Source: Streptosporangium amethystogenes (GTDB lineage Bacteria; Actinomycetota; Actinomycetes; Streptosporangiales; Streptosporangiaceae). From it: a DNA stretch of 64,000 nt. Shown here one piece after another: positions 16,469 through 25,398 of this stretch. The notes below the pieces were generated by a model. The model ran no database searches. It was given only the letters and a program-made list of their open reading frames with translations, and was not told where the DNA came from. The stretch is taken from the NCBI RefSeq assembly GCF_000721075.1, contig NZ_JOEQ01000024.1:1-64000 (forward strand). Direction: 5' to 3'. Within the stretch, counting starts at the first letter, position 1, and every line of letters begins with the position of its first letter. The position numbers and the translations under genes are program-made.

Positions 16469-17357
16469 CATCCGGCGGGCTGGACGCGCCATCCCGGACG
16501 GTTGTCCGTACGCCCTGGCGGCGAGTCACTCCGGCCAGGCCCGCACGGCGCATCGGCCCGCCCGCTCGCTCGCGCCGCGGATCCACGCCGAGCTCGGCCA
16601 CCTTCTCGACGACGACGTCGCTCAGCGGGTGCGCCGGGAACGCGTCGATCAGGGTGAGCGATTCGACCCGCCGGCCGGCCCGTTCCAGCTGGGCCGCCAT
16701 CGCGTGCGCGACGACACCCCCGAACGACCAGCCCAACAGGCGACAGGGCCCTTCCGGCCACACCTCGATGATCTGGCTTACGTACTCGGCGGCCATCTCC
16801 TCGACCGAGGCCGGCAACGATTCCCCGCCCTGCAGGCCGCGGGCCTGCAGGGCGTACACCGGGACCCCGGGGTCGATGTGCGGCAGGAGCGACGCGTACG
16901 GCCAGCTGAGACCGCTCCCGGGATGCACAAGAAGAGCGGCGCCCGGCGGCCCGCCGGCCGCGCACGACACCGCCGGATGTGCCGACACGTCCGGAAGCGT
17001 GTCCCGCAGCACCACCGCCGGGGCGGCGTCGGCCAGCATGAACTCCTGCCGCCGTAGCGGATAGGCCGGATCCACCGGCACGAACACGCCGCCGGCCTTG
17101 GTCACGGCCAGCACCGGTTCCACCGAGCGTGGCAGCACCAGCGCCACCCGCGACTCCGGCCGCACCCCCCGCTCGCTCAGCCACCGCGCGAGCCGGTCCG
17201 ACCACTCGTCAAGCTCCCGGTACGACACCGAGCGGCCGTCGGAGACGATCGCCGCCGCTTCAGGGGTCCGAACCACCGAGGCGGCGAACAGCTCCCCCAG
17301 CGACGCGCCCGCCAGGAGATCTCCGGTGGGCATGTCGTCGATCGAGATCCTTGTCAT
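16416..17357 (-). pseudogene. NRPS remnant: adenylation-domain start fused to a thioesterase
   Basis: An open frame of 313 aa that joins two unrelated parts. Residues 1-125 are the beginning of an NRPS adenylation domain (SYRELDEWSDRLARWL, then VLAVTKAGGVFVPVDPAYP). They end before the AMP-binding core, so no substrate could be activated. From about residue 135 the sequence is a type I thioesterase (LLVHPGSGLSWPYASLL, the nucleophile Ser in GWSFGGVVAH, TLIDAFPAHP). The thioesterase stops after the Asp strand, the catalytic His region is gone, and the last 50 residues read as out-of-frame sequence running into pruA. At least two deletions are needed to explain it. Confidence 0.8.
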
Positions 17358-17399
17358 GGCAGCTGCCCTTCGTCTCGTCGGCACGGCCCGGTGTGCCGG

Positions 17400-18003
17400 T
17401 CATCGGTAGGCGGGCATCCCGGTGATCGCCTCGCCGAGGACCAGGGTGTGGATCTCGTGCGTGCCCTCGTAGGTGGAGACCGACTCCAGGTTGGTCATGT
17501 GCCGGATCACCGGGTACTCCAACGTGATCCCGTTCGCGCCGAGACAGCCGCGCGCCTCGTGCGCGACGTCGAGGGCCTGCCGGACGTTGTCCAGCTTGCC
17601 GAAGCTCACCTGGGCCGGCACCAGCCTCCCCGCGTCCTTGAGCCGCCCCAGGTGAATCGCCAGCAGGATCGACCGGTTGACGCTGACCGCCATCTCGGCC
17701 AGCTTCCGCTGCACCAGCTGGAAACCGGCCACCGGCTTGCCGAACTGCGTGCGGGAGACGCTGTACTCCACGGCCGCCTCGTAGCACGCCCGTGCCGCGC
17801 CGGCCGCGCCGAACAGGATCTCGAACCTCGCCTCGTTCAGGCAGGACAGCGGGCCCTTCAGCCCCACGACGCCGGGCAGCACCGCGTCCTCGGGCAACCG
17901 CACGTCCTCCAGCACCAGTTCGGAGGTCACCGAGGCCCGCATGGACAGCTTCCCGTGCACGTCCCGGGTGCTGAACCCCGGCGTGTCGGTGGGGACCACG
18001 AAG
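17400..18003 (-). pseudogene. Acyl-CoA dehydrogenase, C-terminal half only
   Basis: About 200 residues of an acyl-CoA dehydrogenase of the glutaryl-CoA dehydrogenase-like type. They run from GFVVPTDTPGFSTRDVHGKL through FGKPVAGFQLVQRKLAEM and GCLGANGITLEYPVIRHM to the catalytic Glu region STYEGTHEIHTLVLG. The first 180 or so residues, with the N-terminal helical domain and the early beta domain, are missing. Upstream the DNA switches at about 18003 into the MaoC gene in another frame. No start codon or ribosome site belongs to this part, so it is a decayed gene. Confidence 0.85.
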
Positions 18004-18817
18004 CCCCCACGGTCCCGTCCGCCCGGACGGTCTGGAACAGCACGTCGGCCCCGTCCAGCCACAGGCGGACCTCCAGTACCTCCCCGGGCACGACGATGCC
18101 GCGGAACCGGCCGCCGATGGCGGTGAGCAGATCCGGATCGCCGCCGCAGGCGGCCGCCACGACGGCCCTGCCGGTGAAGCCGTACGTGCACATCCCGTGC
18201 AGGATCGGCCGGTCGAACCCGCCGCGGGCCGCGAACGCGGGATCCGAGTGCAGGGGATTGCGGTCACCGGTCAGGCGGTACAGCAGCGCCTGTTCCGGGC
18301 GGGTCCGGTAGCGCACGATCTCGTCCGGAGAGCGCGTTGGCGGCTTCCAGTCGTCGGCGGACCCCCGGGGGCCACCGAAGCCTCCCGCGCCCCGGATGAA
18401 GGCGGCCGACCGGGTGGAGAACATCGGCGCACCGGAGGTGGGGTCGACCGCGCGGACGCCGGTCCACACGATCGCCCCGCTGCCCTTGTCATGGATCGCC
18501 AGCACTTCGGCGGTCAGTCTCGTCCGGCCGGTGACCGCCAGCGGGGCCGCCAGCTCCAGGTGCTGCTCGGCGTGGAGTAGCCGGCTCCTGTCGTACGAAC
18601 CGATGTCCGGCCTGGAGACCCGCTGGCTGAGCAGCGCACCGAAGGTCGGCAGCACCCGCTGGCGCAGCTTCTCGCTGTTCTCCGTGGTCACCGAGAGCTC
18701 GGCGCCCGGATCCTGCCCGGCGCCGATCGAGACGGCGTAGAGCAGCGCCTCGTCGGATCCCCATGAGACGTCCACCGGCTCGCTGGTCCGGCCGACCGAG
18801 TCGAGGTCTAGGGCCAT
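18000..18817 (-). pseudogene. MaoC-type dehydratase, 3' end lost
   Basis: From the ATG at 18817, about 270 residues of a two-hot-dog MaoC dehydratase. In the C-terminal half RLTGDRNPLHSDPAFA is the hydratase 2 motif with the catalytic Asp and His, followed by GGFDRPILHGMCTYGF and FRGIVVPGEVLEVRLW. The match ends at about FQTVRADGTVG, about ten residues short of a normal end, and then runs out of frame over the acyl-CoA dehydrogenase remnant to a stop at 17927. It could still make a nearly complete enzyme with a foreign tail. Confidence 0.8.
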
Positions 18818-18818
18818 G

Positions 18819-19328
18819 TCAGGCTCCGTCCAGCTGGGGCAGCCGGGGGTTTTGCACGGACTGGGCCAGCAGCTTGCGGACCGCTCCGTCGATCTCCTCG
18901 GCGTGCCACAGCCGGGGCAGTTCCGCGGTGGGGCCGACGTTCCAGCCCTCGTACACGCTGAGCAGTCCTTTGCTGAAGCCGAAGACCTGCCCGGTGACAC
19001 CGGCGGACCGTTCGCTGCCGAGCACGAGGCGGCCGCCGGACAGGATGTCGAGCAGCGCGGCGTCCTCGGCGATGCGAAGCGGGTCGTGCAGCGGGACGAC
19101 GACCACTGCGGTGCCGATGGTGATGTTGCGTGTCCGTTCGGCGATCGCCGTGCCCAGCATCAGCGGATTACCGAGGATCCCGTAGCGCGAGAAATGGTGC
19201 TCCGCCAGCCAGCACGAGTCGAATCCCAGCTCGTCTGCGATCTGGATCTCCTCGATGGTGTCTCGCAGCACCTGCGCGTCGTCTCCGTCACCCTCGGCCG
19301 GAAACAGATTCATCACACCGAATTTCAT
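18819..19328 (-). pseudogene. Luciferase-like monooxygenase start fused to an SDR end
   Basis: An in-frame chimera of 169 aa. Residues 1-105 are the N-terminal third of an LLM-class flavin oxidoreductase (MKFGVMNLFP, ELGFDSCWLAEHHFS, DILSGGRLVLG). From about residue 106 the sequence matches the end of a short-chain dehydrogenase (SERSAGVTGQVFGFSKG, then YEGWNVGPTAELPRLWH). The SDR catalytic Tyr-Lys and the rest of the flavin barrel are absent, so no activity is expected. It ends two bases before the MaoC ATG. The joint lies near 19013. Confidence 0.7.
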
Positions 19329-19631
19329 GCTTCAACCCCCTCGTTACATTCCGACCAGTAGGTATGTTACGGATAGCGAACTGAGATCGTCAAGGTCCGG
19401 ATGTCCAGGCTCCCGGCACTTCCCCGGCGGACGGCACCGGCGTTCGCGGGCCGTTCCACGGCCTCCACCGAACGGCGTCAACGCCGAGGTCAGCAGCACC
19501 ATGGGGCGTCCTCAGAGGCGCGGTCGTCCGAGCGCGCCCCCCGGGTCCTCCGCCCCCGACGGACATCCCCGGCCCGGTGGGTAACCGGGCACGCGACGGT
19601 GCCCATTTTCTCACACCGACCGGTCGGGACG
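19329..19631. other. Intergenic stretch with possible TetR operators
   Basis: No gene seen. A perfect 12-bp palindrome CCGACCGGTCGG lies at 19616-19627, and a related imperfect copy (CCGACCAGTAGG) at 19351-19362, just before the LLM remnant start. Both resemble operators of TetR-family repressors of acyl-CoA genes; the regulator at 19632-20273 is the obvious candidate. Confidence 0.45.
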
Positions 19632-20273
19632 TTATTGGCTGGAAGAAGCCCTGCTCGCCGGTGAGGTCAGCCCCTCCAGAACCAGCTCGGAGAGCTGGTC
19701 GGCCACTTCGGAGACGGCCAGCAGACCGTCAGGGCGGTACCAGTTGTACGCCGAGGTCAGCATGCCGAGGACTCCGAAGCTGGCGATACGCGGCTGCAGG
19801 GCCGGATTGAAGACCCCTTCTTCGATACCCTGGCGGATCACCGACTCGTATATCGCATCGAGCTCGTCGCGCTTTTTCTTAATCGCGGCGAAGCGTTCCT
19901 CGGTAAGGAAGCGACGCTCCTGAGTAAACACGGTGACATGGGCCCGGAACTGGTCGATGGCCACCAATGACTCAAGGATGAGCTGCCGCAACCGGTCAGT
20001 CGGGGTCTCGAACGACTCTAGAATGCGACGGCAGTTCCGGAGCCGGTCATCGATGTATTCCTCCTGTATCTGCTGAAGGATCTCCTCCTTACCGGAGAAG
20101 TGATGGTACAGGGCTCCCTTGGTCAGGTTGGCCTCCTTCACGATGTCCTCGACGGACGTCGCGTGGTAACCGCCGACCTCGAACAACTTCAGTGCACTCG
20201 CCAGCAGCGCCCGCCGCGTCTCCGCGGGAGAATAGGTGCCTCGGGGGCCACCTCGTGATGCGGTACGTGCCAT
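19632..20273 (-). CDS. TetR-family transcriptional regulator
   Basis: A 213-aa regulator that appears intact. Its N-terminal HTH is typical (ALLASALKLFEVGGYHATSVEDIVKEANLTKGALYHHFSGKEEIL), and the C-terminal ligand domain contains FRAHVTVFTQERRFL and AYNWYRPDGLL. This C-terminal style is common in TetR regulators that sense acyl-CoA or sterol breakdown products (KstR2/FadR-like). It sits in the middle of decayed acyl-CoA genes, and its natural targets may be largely gone. Possible operators are at 19351 and 19616. Confidence 0.88.
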   Translation of the reverse strand: MARTASRGGPRGTYSPAETRRALLASALKLFEVGGYHATSVEDIVKEANLTKGALYHHFSGKEEILQQIQEEYIDDRLRNCRRILESFETPTDRLRQLILESLVAIDQFRAHVTVFTQERRFLTEERFAAIKKKRDELDAIYESVIRQGIEEGVFNPALQPRIASFGVLGMLTSAYNWYRPDGLLAVSEVADQLSELVLEGLTSPASRASSSQ

Positions 20274-20357
20274 GGTTCTCGTCCCCCTTACCTAGAACGG
20301 TTTTCCAGTGGTTATCTGCCACACAGGGTAGGGCGTCCTCCGTCACGGTGCGCGAGG

Positions 20358-21716
20358 TCAGGAGAGGAGCGTCGAATCGGTTTTCTGCGAGGATTCCCGT
20401 AGCGCCCGCTTGAGCACCTTTCCCGAGGGATTGCACGGAAGCTTGTCCACGAAAGCCACGGATTTCGGCGTTTTGAAGGACGCGAGACGTTCACGGCAGT
20501 AGCCGATCAGATCGTCCTCCGCCAGCGTCGCGCCGGCCTTCAGCACGACATACGCCTTCGGCACCTCCTGCCAGCGCGGATCCGGCACACCGATCACCGC
20601 CGTCTCGGACACGAGAGGATGAGTGTAGATCACCCGCTCGATCTCCTGGCTCGCGACGTTCTCCCCTCCGGAGCGGATCATGTCCTTGAGCCGATCCGTG
20701 ATGTGCAGGAAACCATCCTCGTCCACCATTCCGACATCACCCGTGTGGAACCAGCCCCCCCGCCATGCCTGAGCGGTCAGTTCCTCGTCACCCCAGTAGC
20801 CGGGCGTCACCTTCGGGCCGCGGAGCACCACCTCACCCTGAACACCCGGACCGGCGTCGTTCTCGTTCTCATCGACCACCCGATACTCCACGAAGGGCAC
20901 GGCCGTGCCGACGGAACCACGCTTCGACACGACGTGTGCGGCGTCCATGTAGGCGATGGCGCTGCACGCCTCCGTCATGCCGTAGGCCTGGAACAGGCGG
21001 GTCGCCCGCAACATCTCCCGGACCTCGCGGTACAGCTCTCCGGCGGCCGCGCCGAAGATGATCCACTTGAGCGAGGAGAGGTCCCGCGAGCCGTCCGAGG
21101 CCGACCGCAGGCTGTGCAGAATCGCCTGCACGAAGATACCACCGGTGACCTGGTGCTCCTCGATGAGCCTGAGTGCCAGTGGCGCGTCGAACTTTCGCAT
21201 TATCACCAGCGCCCCGCCGTTGAGGAACGCACCGACGCCGGGTGAGTCCCAGGCCGCGACGTGGTACAGCGGGGACGAGACGAGAAGCCGGTCCGCCGAG
21301 GAGAGGCCGAACTCGCTCGTCTGGGCGAGGACGTTCAGCGCGGCCATGCCGTGCGTGATGATCACGCCCTTTGGCCGGCTGGTGGTCCCCGAGGTGTACA
21401 TGATCCGTTGCGGGTCGTCGAAGACGACCTCCGCCGGCGGGACCTCCCGGCCCGAGTAGTCGGTCAGCACCTGGGAGAGCCGCGACCATCCGGGAGAGCC
21501 GCAGCCGTCACCGTCGAGCCGCACCAGTGCCCGCAGGCGCAGGTCCTCGCAGATCTCGTGCATGACCTCCACGAACTCGCTCTCGCAGATCACCGCGACC
21601 GCCCCCGAGTCGGGGACCAGGAACTCGAGTTCCACCCGCTGGAGCCGGTAGTTCAGCGGTACCGCGATGGCCCCGAGCCGGTAGACGGCCAGCACCGCGC
21701 AGACGTACTCCGGCGA
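20358..21716 (-). pseudogene. Acyl-CoA synthetase (AMP-binding), N-terminus lost
   Basis: About 450 residues of an AMP-forming acyl-CoA ligase. The P-loop motif MYTSGTTSRPKG, the A5 motif FQAYGMTEAC, the A7 motif [22 protein letters not shown] and the final lysine motif NPSGKVLKRAL are present, so all catalytic elements remain. The first 60 or so residues are missing: at about 21716 the frame meets an ABC permease fragment. The first usable start is a GTG at 21695 without a clear ribosome site. A low level of active protein cannot be excluded. Confidence 0.8.
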
Positions 21717-22300
21717 GATTGGGCAGCATGTGCCTGAGCAGGATCCGCAGGGTCGGCACCCCGGCGCAGCGCAGGCCGAGTACGAACGGACGCTCCCGTA
21801 GCGACAGCGTCTCGGCGCGGATCACCCGGGCGTACTGCGCCCAGCCGATCAGAGCCAGTACGAGGATCAGCACGGCGAGAGAACGTCCGTGGCTGGCGAT
21901 GATCGCGATGGCCAGCAGGATGAACGGCAGGGCGAGCTGCGCCTCGACGAACCGGGAGATCACCGCGTCGGCCGCTCCCCGGTAGAACCCGCTCACCAGT
22001 CCGGCCAGCGTGCCGGGGATGGCCCCGGCCAGCATGCCGACGATCGCGATGACGAAGGTGAGCTGGCCGCCATGGACGATCCGGGACAGGACGTCACGCC
22101 CGAGGTGATCGGTGCCCAGCGGATGCGACCAGTTGCCGCCGTCCATCCAGACCGGTGGCTGGAGCACGTCTCCGAGCGTCTGCAGTGCCGGGTCCGGCAG
22201 CGGCAGCAGCGGTGCGGCGAGGCAGATGAGACCGATCACCGCCAACGGCAGCCCGCCGGAGAGTCGCCAAAGACCTCCGGTCGGGGACGTGAGCGTCCGG
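21717..22300 (-). pseudogene. DppC-type ABC transporter permease, both ends lost
   Basis: About 190 residues of a peptide/nickel-type ABC permease: LICLAAPLLPLPDPALQ, WSHPLGTDHLGRDVLSRIVHGG, then membrane helices, FVEAQLALPFILLAIAI, and ILLRHMLPNLAG at the joint. The final helices are missing because the acyl-CoA ligase begins at 21716, and the true N-terminus is cut by the hairpin at 22308-22340. The nearest start is a TTG at 22245. No partner genes (DppB, ATPases, binding protein) are nearby, so transport function is lost. Confidence 0.8.
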
Positions 22301-22307
22301 CCTGGTC

Positions 22308-22340
22308 GGGCGCGCTCAGCCGCATCGGCTGAGCGCGCCC
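22308..22340 (-). terminator. Strong hairpin terminator
   Basis: A 15-bp perfect stem (22308-22322 with 22326-22340, arm GGGCGCGCTCAGCCG) and a three-base loop lie just after the stop of the minus-strand gene at 22383-23270. Confidence 0.75.
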
Positions 22341-22382
22341 GGTACCACGCCGGATCTCATCCGGCGAGTTCGACAGGGACGC

Positions 22383-23270
22383 TCAGGGGGTCGGGGTCGG
22401 GGTCGGGGTGTCCGTCATCGTGGGAGTCGGCTCGGCCGTGGGCACGGCCGGGGTCTCCGTCGGCACCGTCGGGGCGTCCGTGGGCGTCGGGAGTGGCGGA
22501 GCGGTGGGAGTCTCGACGGGCGGGGTGGGGCAGGGGGCAGGGTTGGGGGTACGCCACCTGCCGTCCGGCCGCCACTGCCGGGGGAGCCACCAGCTGTCAC
22601 CGCGCCAGAACTTCTTACTGGGCCGCGACAGGTCGAAGACGTAGGCGGCGGTCGCCGTCTCGCCCTGGGTCGTGGCGGTCACCGACACCCAGTCGCCCTG
22701 CCTGACCACGTTGCCCCGCCGGCCCGCGAGGGTCCGGGTGGAGTCATTGATCGCGTACGCCCTCTCGAAGCCGTCCTGGCTTCTCACCGTGATCGAGTCC
22801 TCCGCCAGGGCGATCGCCTCCCCGGTCTGGGCGAACACCGTGAAGCCGCAGCCGTCCTGCGCGGGCAGGACGAACTCGCCGTGCAGCGCGCCGGGGAATG
22901 CGATCAGGGGCACCTGCGGCGCCGTGGTGGCGGTGGGCGTGGGAGTGGGAGTCGGCGTCTCCGCCCCTGTCGGTGAGCCCGTCGGGGACGCGGTCGATGA
23001 CCCCGTCGGGGACGCCGTCGGGAGCACCGTCGGGGACACCGTCGGGGACACCGTCGGGGACACCGTCGGGGACACCGTCGGGGATTCCGTCGGGACGGGC
23101 GGTGGCGCTGCCGCCGACGCCGCGGACACGCCGACGCCGCCCGAGGCCGCCAGCACGGCGGCGGTGGCGAAGACCAGCGGACCCGAAATGCGCCGCCGTG
23201 GTCCGCCCGCTCCACTCGACAGGGCTTCGTTGGGCCTTTCAGGGTTTGTTGGCGTCACCTTGTCCTCCAT
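22383..23270 (-). CDS. Secreted Thr/Pro-rich repeat protein
   Basis: A 295-aa exported protein of unknown role, from the ATG of MEDKVTPTNP. A basic N-terminus and hydrophobic stretch (about residues 28-52) form a signal peptide or anchor. Residues 55-110 are tandem SPTV/SPTG repeats encoded by a 12-bp DNA repeat (about 22970-23095). A globular middle (about 115-235, with four tryptophans in a short patch) has no family I recognise. The last 60 residues are again Pro/Thr-rich. Such flanking linkers suggest a heavily O-glycosylated or wall-spanning protein. Confidence 0.75.
   Translation of the reverse strand: MEDKVTPTNPERPNEALSSGAGGPRRRISGPLVFATAAVLAASGGVGVSAASAAAPPPVPTESPTVSPTVSPTVSPTVSPTVLPTASPTGSSTASPTGSPTGAETPTPTPTPTATTAPQVPLIAFPGALHGEFVLPAQDGCGFTVFAQTGEAIALAEDSITVRSQDGFERAYAINDSTRTLAGRRGNVVRQGDWVSVTATTQGETATAAYVFDLSRPSKKFWRGDSWWLPRQWRPDGRWRTPNPAPCPTPPVETPTAPPLPTPTDAPTVPTETPAVPTAEPTPTMTDTPTPTPTP
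22970..23095. repeat. 12-bp coding tandem repeat (SPTV units)
   Basis: The unit GTCGGGGACACC is repeated, with exact copies at 23029-23090 and degenerate copies before and after. It encodes four-residue SPTV-type units in the secreted protein and is likely to vary in copy number. Confidence 0.8.
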
Positions 23271-23644
23271 CTGGCTTGATCCGGAACCGGCGGCGGCGTC
23301 CGAGGGGTGCTTCCGCCTGCCGCCGAGACCGAGGACCACTGCCCGGTCGTGATCCTCCGTCGATGGGCGCGGAGAAGACTGCCCGCTTCCATCCCACCCA
23401 TGCCGACAAAACAGCCGCTCAACGCCCGAATCCGGATATCCCACCAGGTCGCTGCGGCATTTCGCGGATCAAACAAATCGGCCGGGACCGCGCCTCGCGG
23501 GAAGGCGTCGTCGAGCTCCTGGCCGGGGAATCCTCACATACCACCCCAAAATGGGACTCTCCCCCGGCGCCCGCGAGCACGGAGGCGCGCCAACTTTCTC
23601 CATATAGAGTATATTTCGGTTATTAGCTAACAAGGGAACAAGAT
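23271..23644. other. Divergent promoter region
   Basis: About 370 bp with no supported gene. The last 50 bp before the SdpR-like start is unusually AT-rich for this genome (around 23601-23640), with TTAGCTAA at 23623 and a TATA-like block near 23604, a likely promoter/operator for the sdpR-like gene. Confidence 0.45.
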
Positions 23645-23962
23645 GTGAATCGGGTCTACGAGGCGCTCGCACATCCGACTCGCCGCCAGATTCTCGCGCT
23701 GCTACGGCAGTGCGACCGGTCGGCGGGCGAGATCGCCGACCATTTCGACATTTCCAAGCCCACCCTGTCCGGCCACCTCCGCCTGCTCCGCGAGGCCGGT
23801 CTGGTCTACGGCGAGCGCAGGGGAACTTCGATCATCTACCACCTGCACGTATCCCTGCTGGAGGAGTCCCTGGGCGCACTGCTCGATCTGTTCAGGATCG
23901 GAGACGCCAGGCCACCCGATCCCGTCCAGCCCTCATCGCCCCCCCGCCACGACCACGAATGA
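23645..23962 (+). CDS. ArsR/SdpR-like winged-helix repressor
   Basis: A 105-aa ArsR-type regulator. The winged HTH reads VYEALAHPTRRQILALL, AGEIADHFDISKPTLSGHLRLL, then the wing VYGERRGTSIIYHL. No metal-binding cysteine pair is present. It starts at GTG and its stop overlaps an ATG (ATGA) of the next gene. In Bacillus, SdpR and SdpI form an immunity and autoregulation pair in which SdpI sequesters SdpR at the membrane. The same gene order and sizes here suggest a similar pair. Confidence 0.85.
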   Translation: MNRVYEALAHPTRRQILALLRQCDRSAGEIADHFDISKPTLSGHLRLLREAGLVYGERRGTSIIYHLHVSLLEESLGALLDLFRIGDARPPDPVQPSSPPRHDHE

Positions 23963-23973
23963 GAGGGACATCG

Positions 23974-24678
23974 ATGACCGAGAACATCACCGACGACAGG
24001 ACCGTGAACCCGCGTCCCGGGCTGATCGGCGGCGCCGTGGCGCTGCTCGTCTCGGCGGGCGTCTCGATCTGGGGTTGGACACAGATTCCCGCCGACGCCC
24101 TGCTGCCGGTGCACTGGGGTCCTTCCGGTGAGGCCGACCGGTTCGCGGGCAAGGTCGAGGCTCTGGGCCTGCTCCCGCTGATCATGCTGGCGCTCTGCGT
24201 GATGTTCGTCGTGCTGCCGCGTCTACTCCCCCGCCGGCGGCACCTGGCGAGTTCGGCCCACACCTACACCGCGGCCTGGATCGGCTCGCTCGCCCTGCTC
24301 ACCGGCATCCACACGGTCAGCATCGTCAACGCCACCGGGGGCGACCTCCCCGTCGTCCGGTTCGTCATCGCCGGAACGGGGGCGCTCTTCCTGGTGCTGG
24401 GCAACTACCTGCCCAAGACCCGCAGCAACTGGGCCGTGGGGGTGCGCACTCCCTGGACGATGCAGAGCGAGCGCTCCTGGCAGCGTACCCACCGGCTGGC
24501 AGGACGGCTTTTCGCCGCCCTCGGCGTGGTCCTGCTCGTCGTCGCGTTCCTGCTCCCGATTCCCGCGCTGTTCCCGGTCGTGCTCGCCGGGGCGGTCATC
24601 GCGAGCCTGGTCCCGCCGGTCTACTCGTGGTGGGTCTGGCGTGCCGAGCGGAGCGGATCGGCGGACACCGGAAGGTAG
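23974..24678 (+). CDS. SdpI-family membrane protein
   Basis: A 234-aa membrane protein with six predicted segments. The N-terminal DUF1648 block (LPVHWGPSGEADRFAGK) and the C-terminal SdpI block (NYLPKTRSNWAVGVRTPWTMQSERSWQRTHRLAG) are both clear. The ATG at 23974 has a GAGAGGGA site; an ATG at 23959 overlapping the sdpR-like stop would add five residues. Family members give immunity to a secreted killing peptide in Bacillus, but no toxin gene like sdpC is seen in the window. A general envelope-stress role is equally possible. Confidence 0.87.
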   Translation: MTENITDDRTVNPRPGLIGGAVALLVSAGVSIWGWTQIPADALLPVHWGPSGEADRFAGKVEALGLLPLIMLALCVMFVVLPRLLPRRRHLASSAHTYTAAWIGSLALLTGIHTVSIVNATGGDLPVVRFVIAGTGALFLVLGNYLPKTRSNWAVGVRTPWTMQSERSWQRTHRLAGRLFAALGVVLLVVAFLLPIPALFPVVLAGAVIASLVPPVYSWWVWRAERSGSADTGR

Positions 24679-24694
24679 GGACGGCAGGGGCCGA

Positions 24695-25246
24695 TCAGGC
24701 GTAGGCGGCGACCATGCCGACGACGACACCGACGAGCGAGACGGCGGTGAGCATGGAGCCGAAGACGACCGCGCCACGCCTGCCGCGCCGCACCTTGGAG
24801 ACGTAGAGGAGCACGTACGGCAGGAAGGCGAGCACCCCGACACCGAGGAACGGCATGGTCAGCGCGGCCAGGATGCCCGAGGTGCCGGTCGCGACGGCAC
24901 GGTCGCCCTCGGGGGTGAGCTGTGCCCGCCTGACGTCACCGGCCGTGGAGTCGGGCGAGGCGTCGACCGGGATCGTGTCACCACCGCCGTCGGGCGCGAA
25001 GCTGCCCTTGCAGTCGTAGCGGCCCCGGCCCAGTTCCTCGCACGAGACGACCGTGAGGGTGCCGGGGGTGCCGACGGAGCCGGTCGCGAGCTTGAGGCCG
25101 GAGACCGCGAACACGAAGGGCGACACTCCCAGTCCCACCCAGAGGAGGAGCAGGATCGCCATGCCGACCCGCCCCGGTGTGCGGCCGGGACCGGGGGTCG
25201 GCACCGGCTGGAAGGCGTTCACCACGTCGTCGAATGCGTTGCTCAT
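24695..25246 (-). CDS. Membrane protein, hypothetical
   Basis: A 183-aa protein from the ATG of MSNAFDD. One membrane helix is near residues 30-50. It is followed by an extracytoplasmic region of about 70 residues with two cysteines (VVSCEELGRGRYDCKG), probably a disulphide, then two more helices near residues 125-145 and 155-180. No family recognised. It is convergent with the sdpI-like gene, 16 bp away. Confidence 0.7.
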   Translation of the reverse strand: MSNAFDDVVNAFQPVPTPGPGRTPGRVGMAILLLLWVGLGVSPFVFAVSGLKLATGSVGTPGTLTVVSCEELGRGRYDCKGSFAPDGGGDTIPVDASPDSTAGDVRRAQLTPEGDRAVATGTSGILAALTMPFLGVGVLAFLPYVLLYVSKVRRGRRGAVVFGSMLTAVSLVGVVVGMVAAYA

Positions 25247-25398
25247 GCGAACAGGTTGGGGCATGCCACTTGCGAATTACCTGCTCATGACTTGTAGAGG
25301 ATGCTCATGGTTCGCGTACCTTGTCCCGGTAAGCGATGGCCTTGGCGTGGCGCACGGCATCCGGTACGCGGGTATCAGCCATGGCCCCGTACCGGTTC

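Noticed and set aside
14771..16492. Long minus-strand open frame (573 codons)
   Set aside because: Antisense to P5C dehydrogenase, no domain, shadow composition.
16416..22305. Functional NRPS or polyketide-type cluster
   Set aside because: The adenylation domain lacks its core, no carrier or condensation domain exists, and neighbouring genes are truncated.
22970..23095. Possible CRISPR-like repeat
   Set aside because: Units of 12 bp are contiguous without spacers and encode an SPTV protein repeat.
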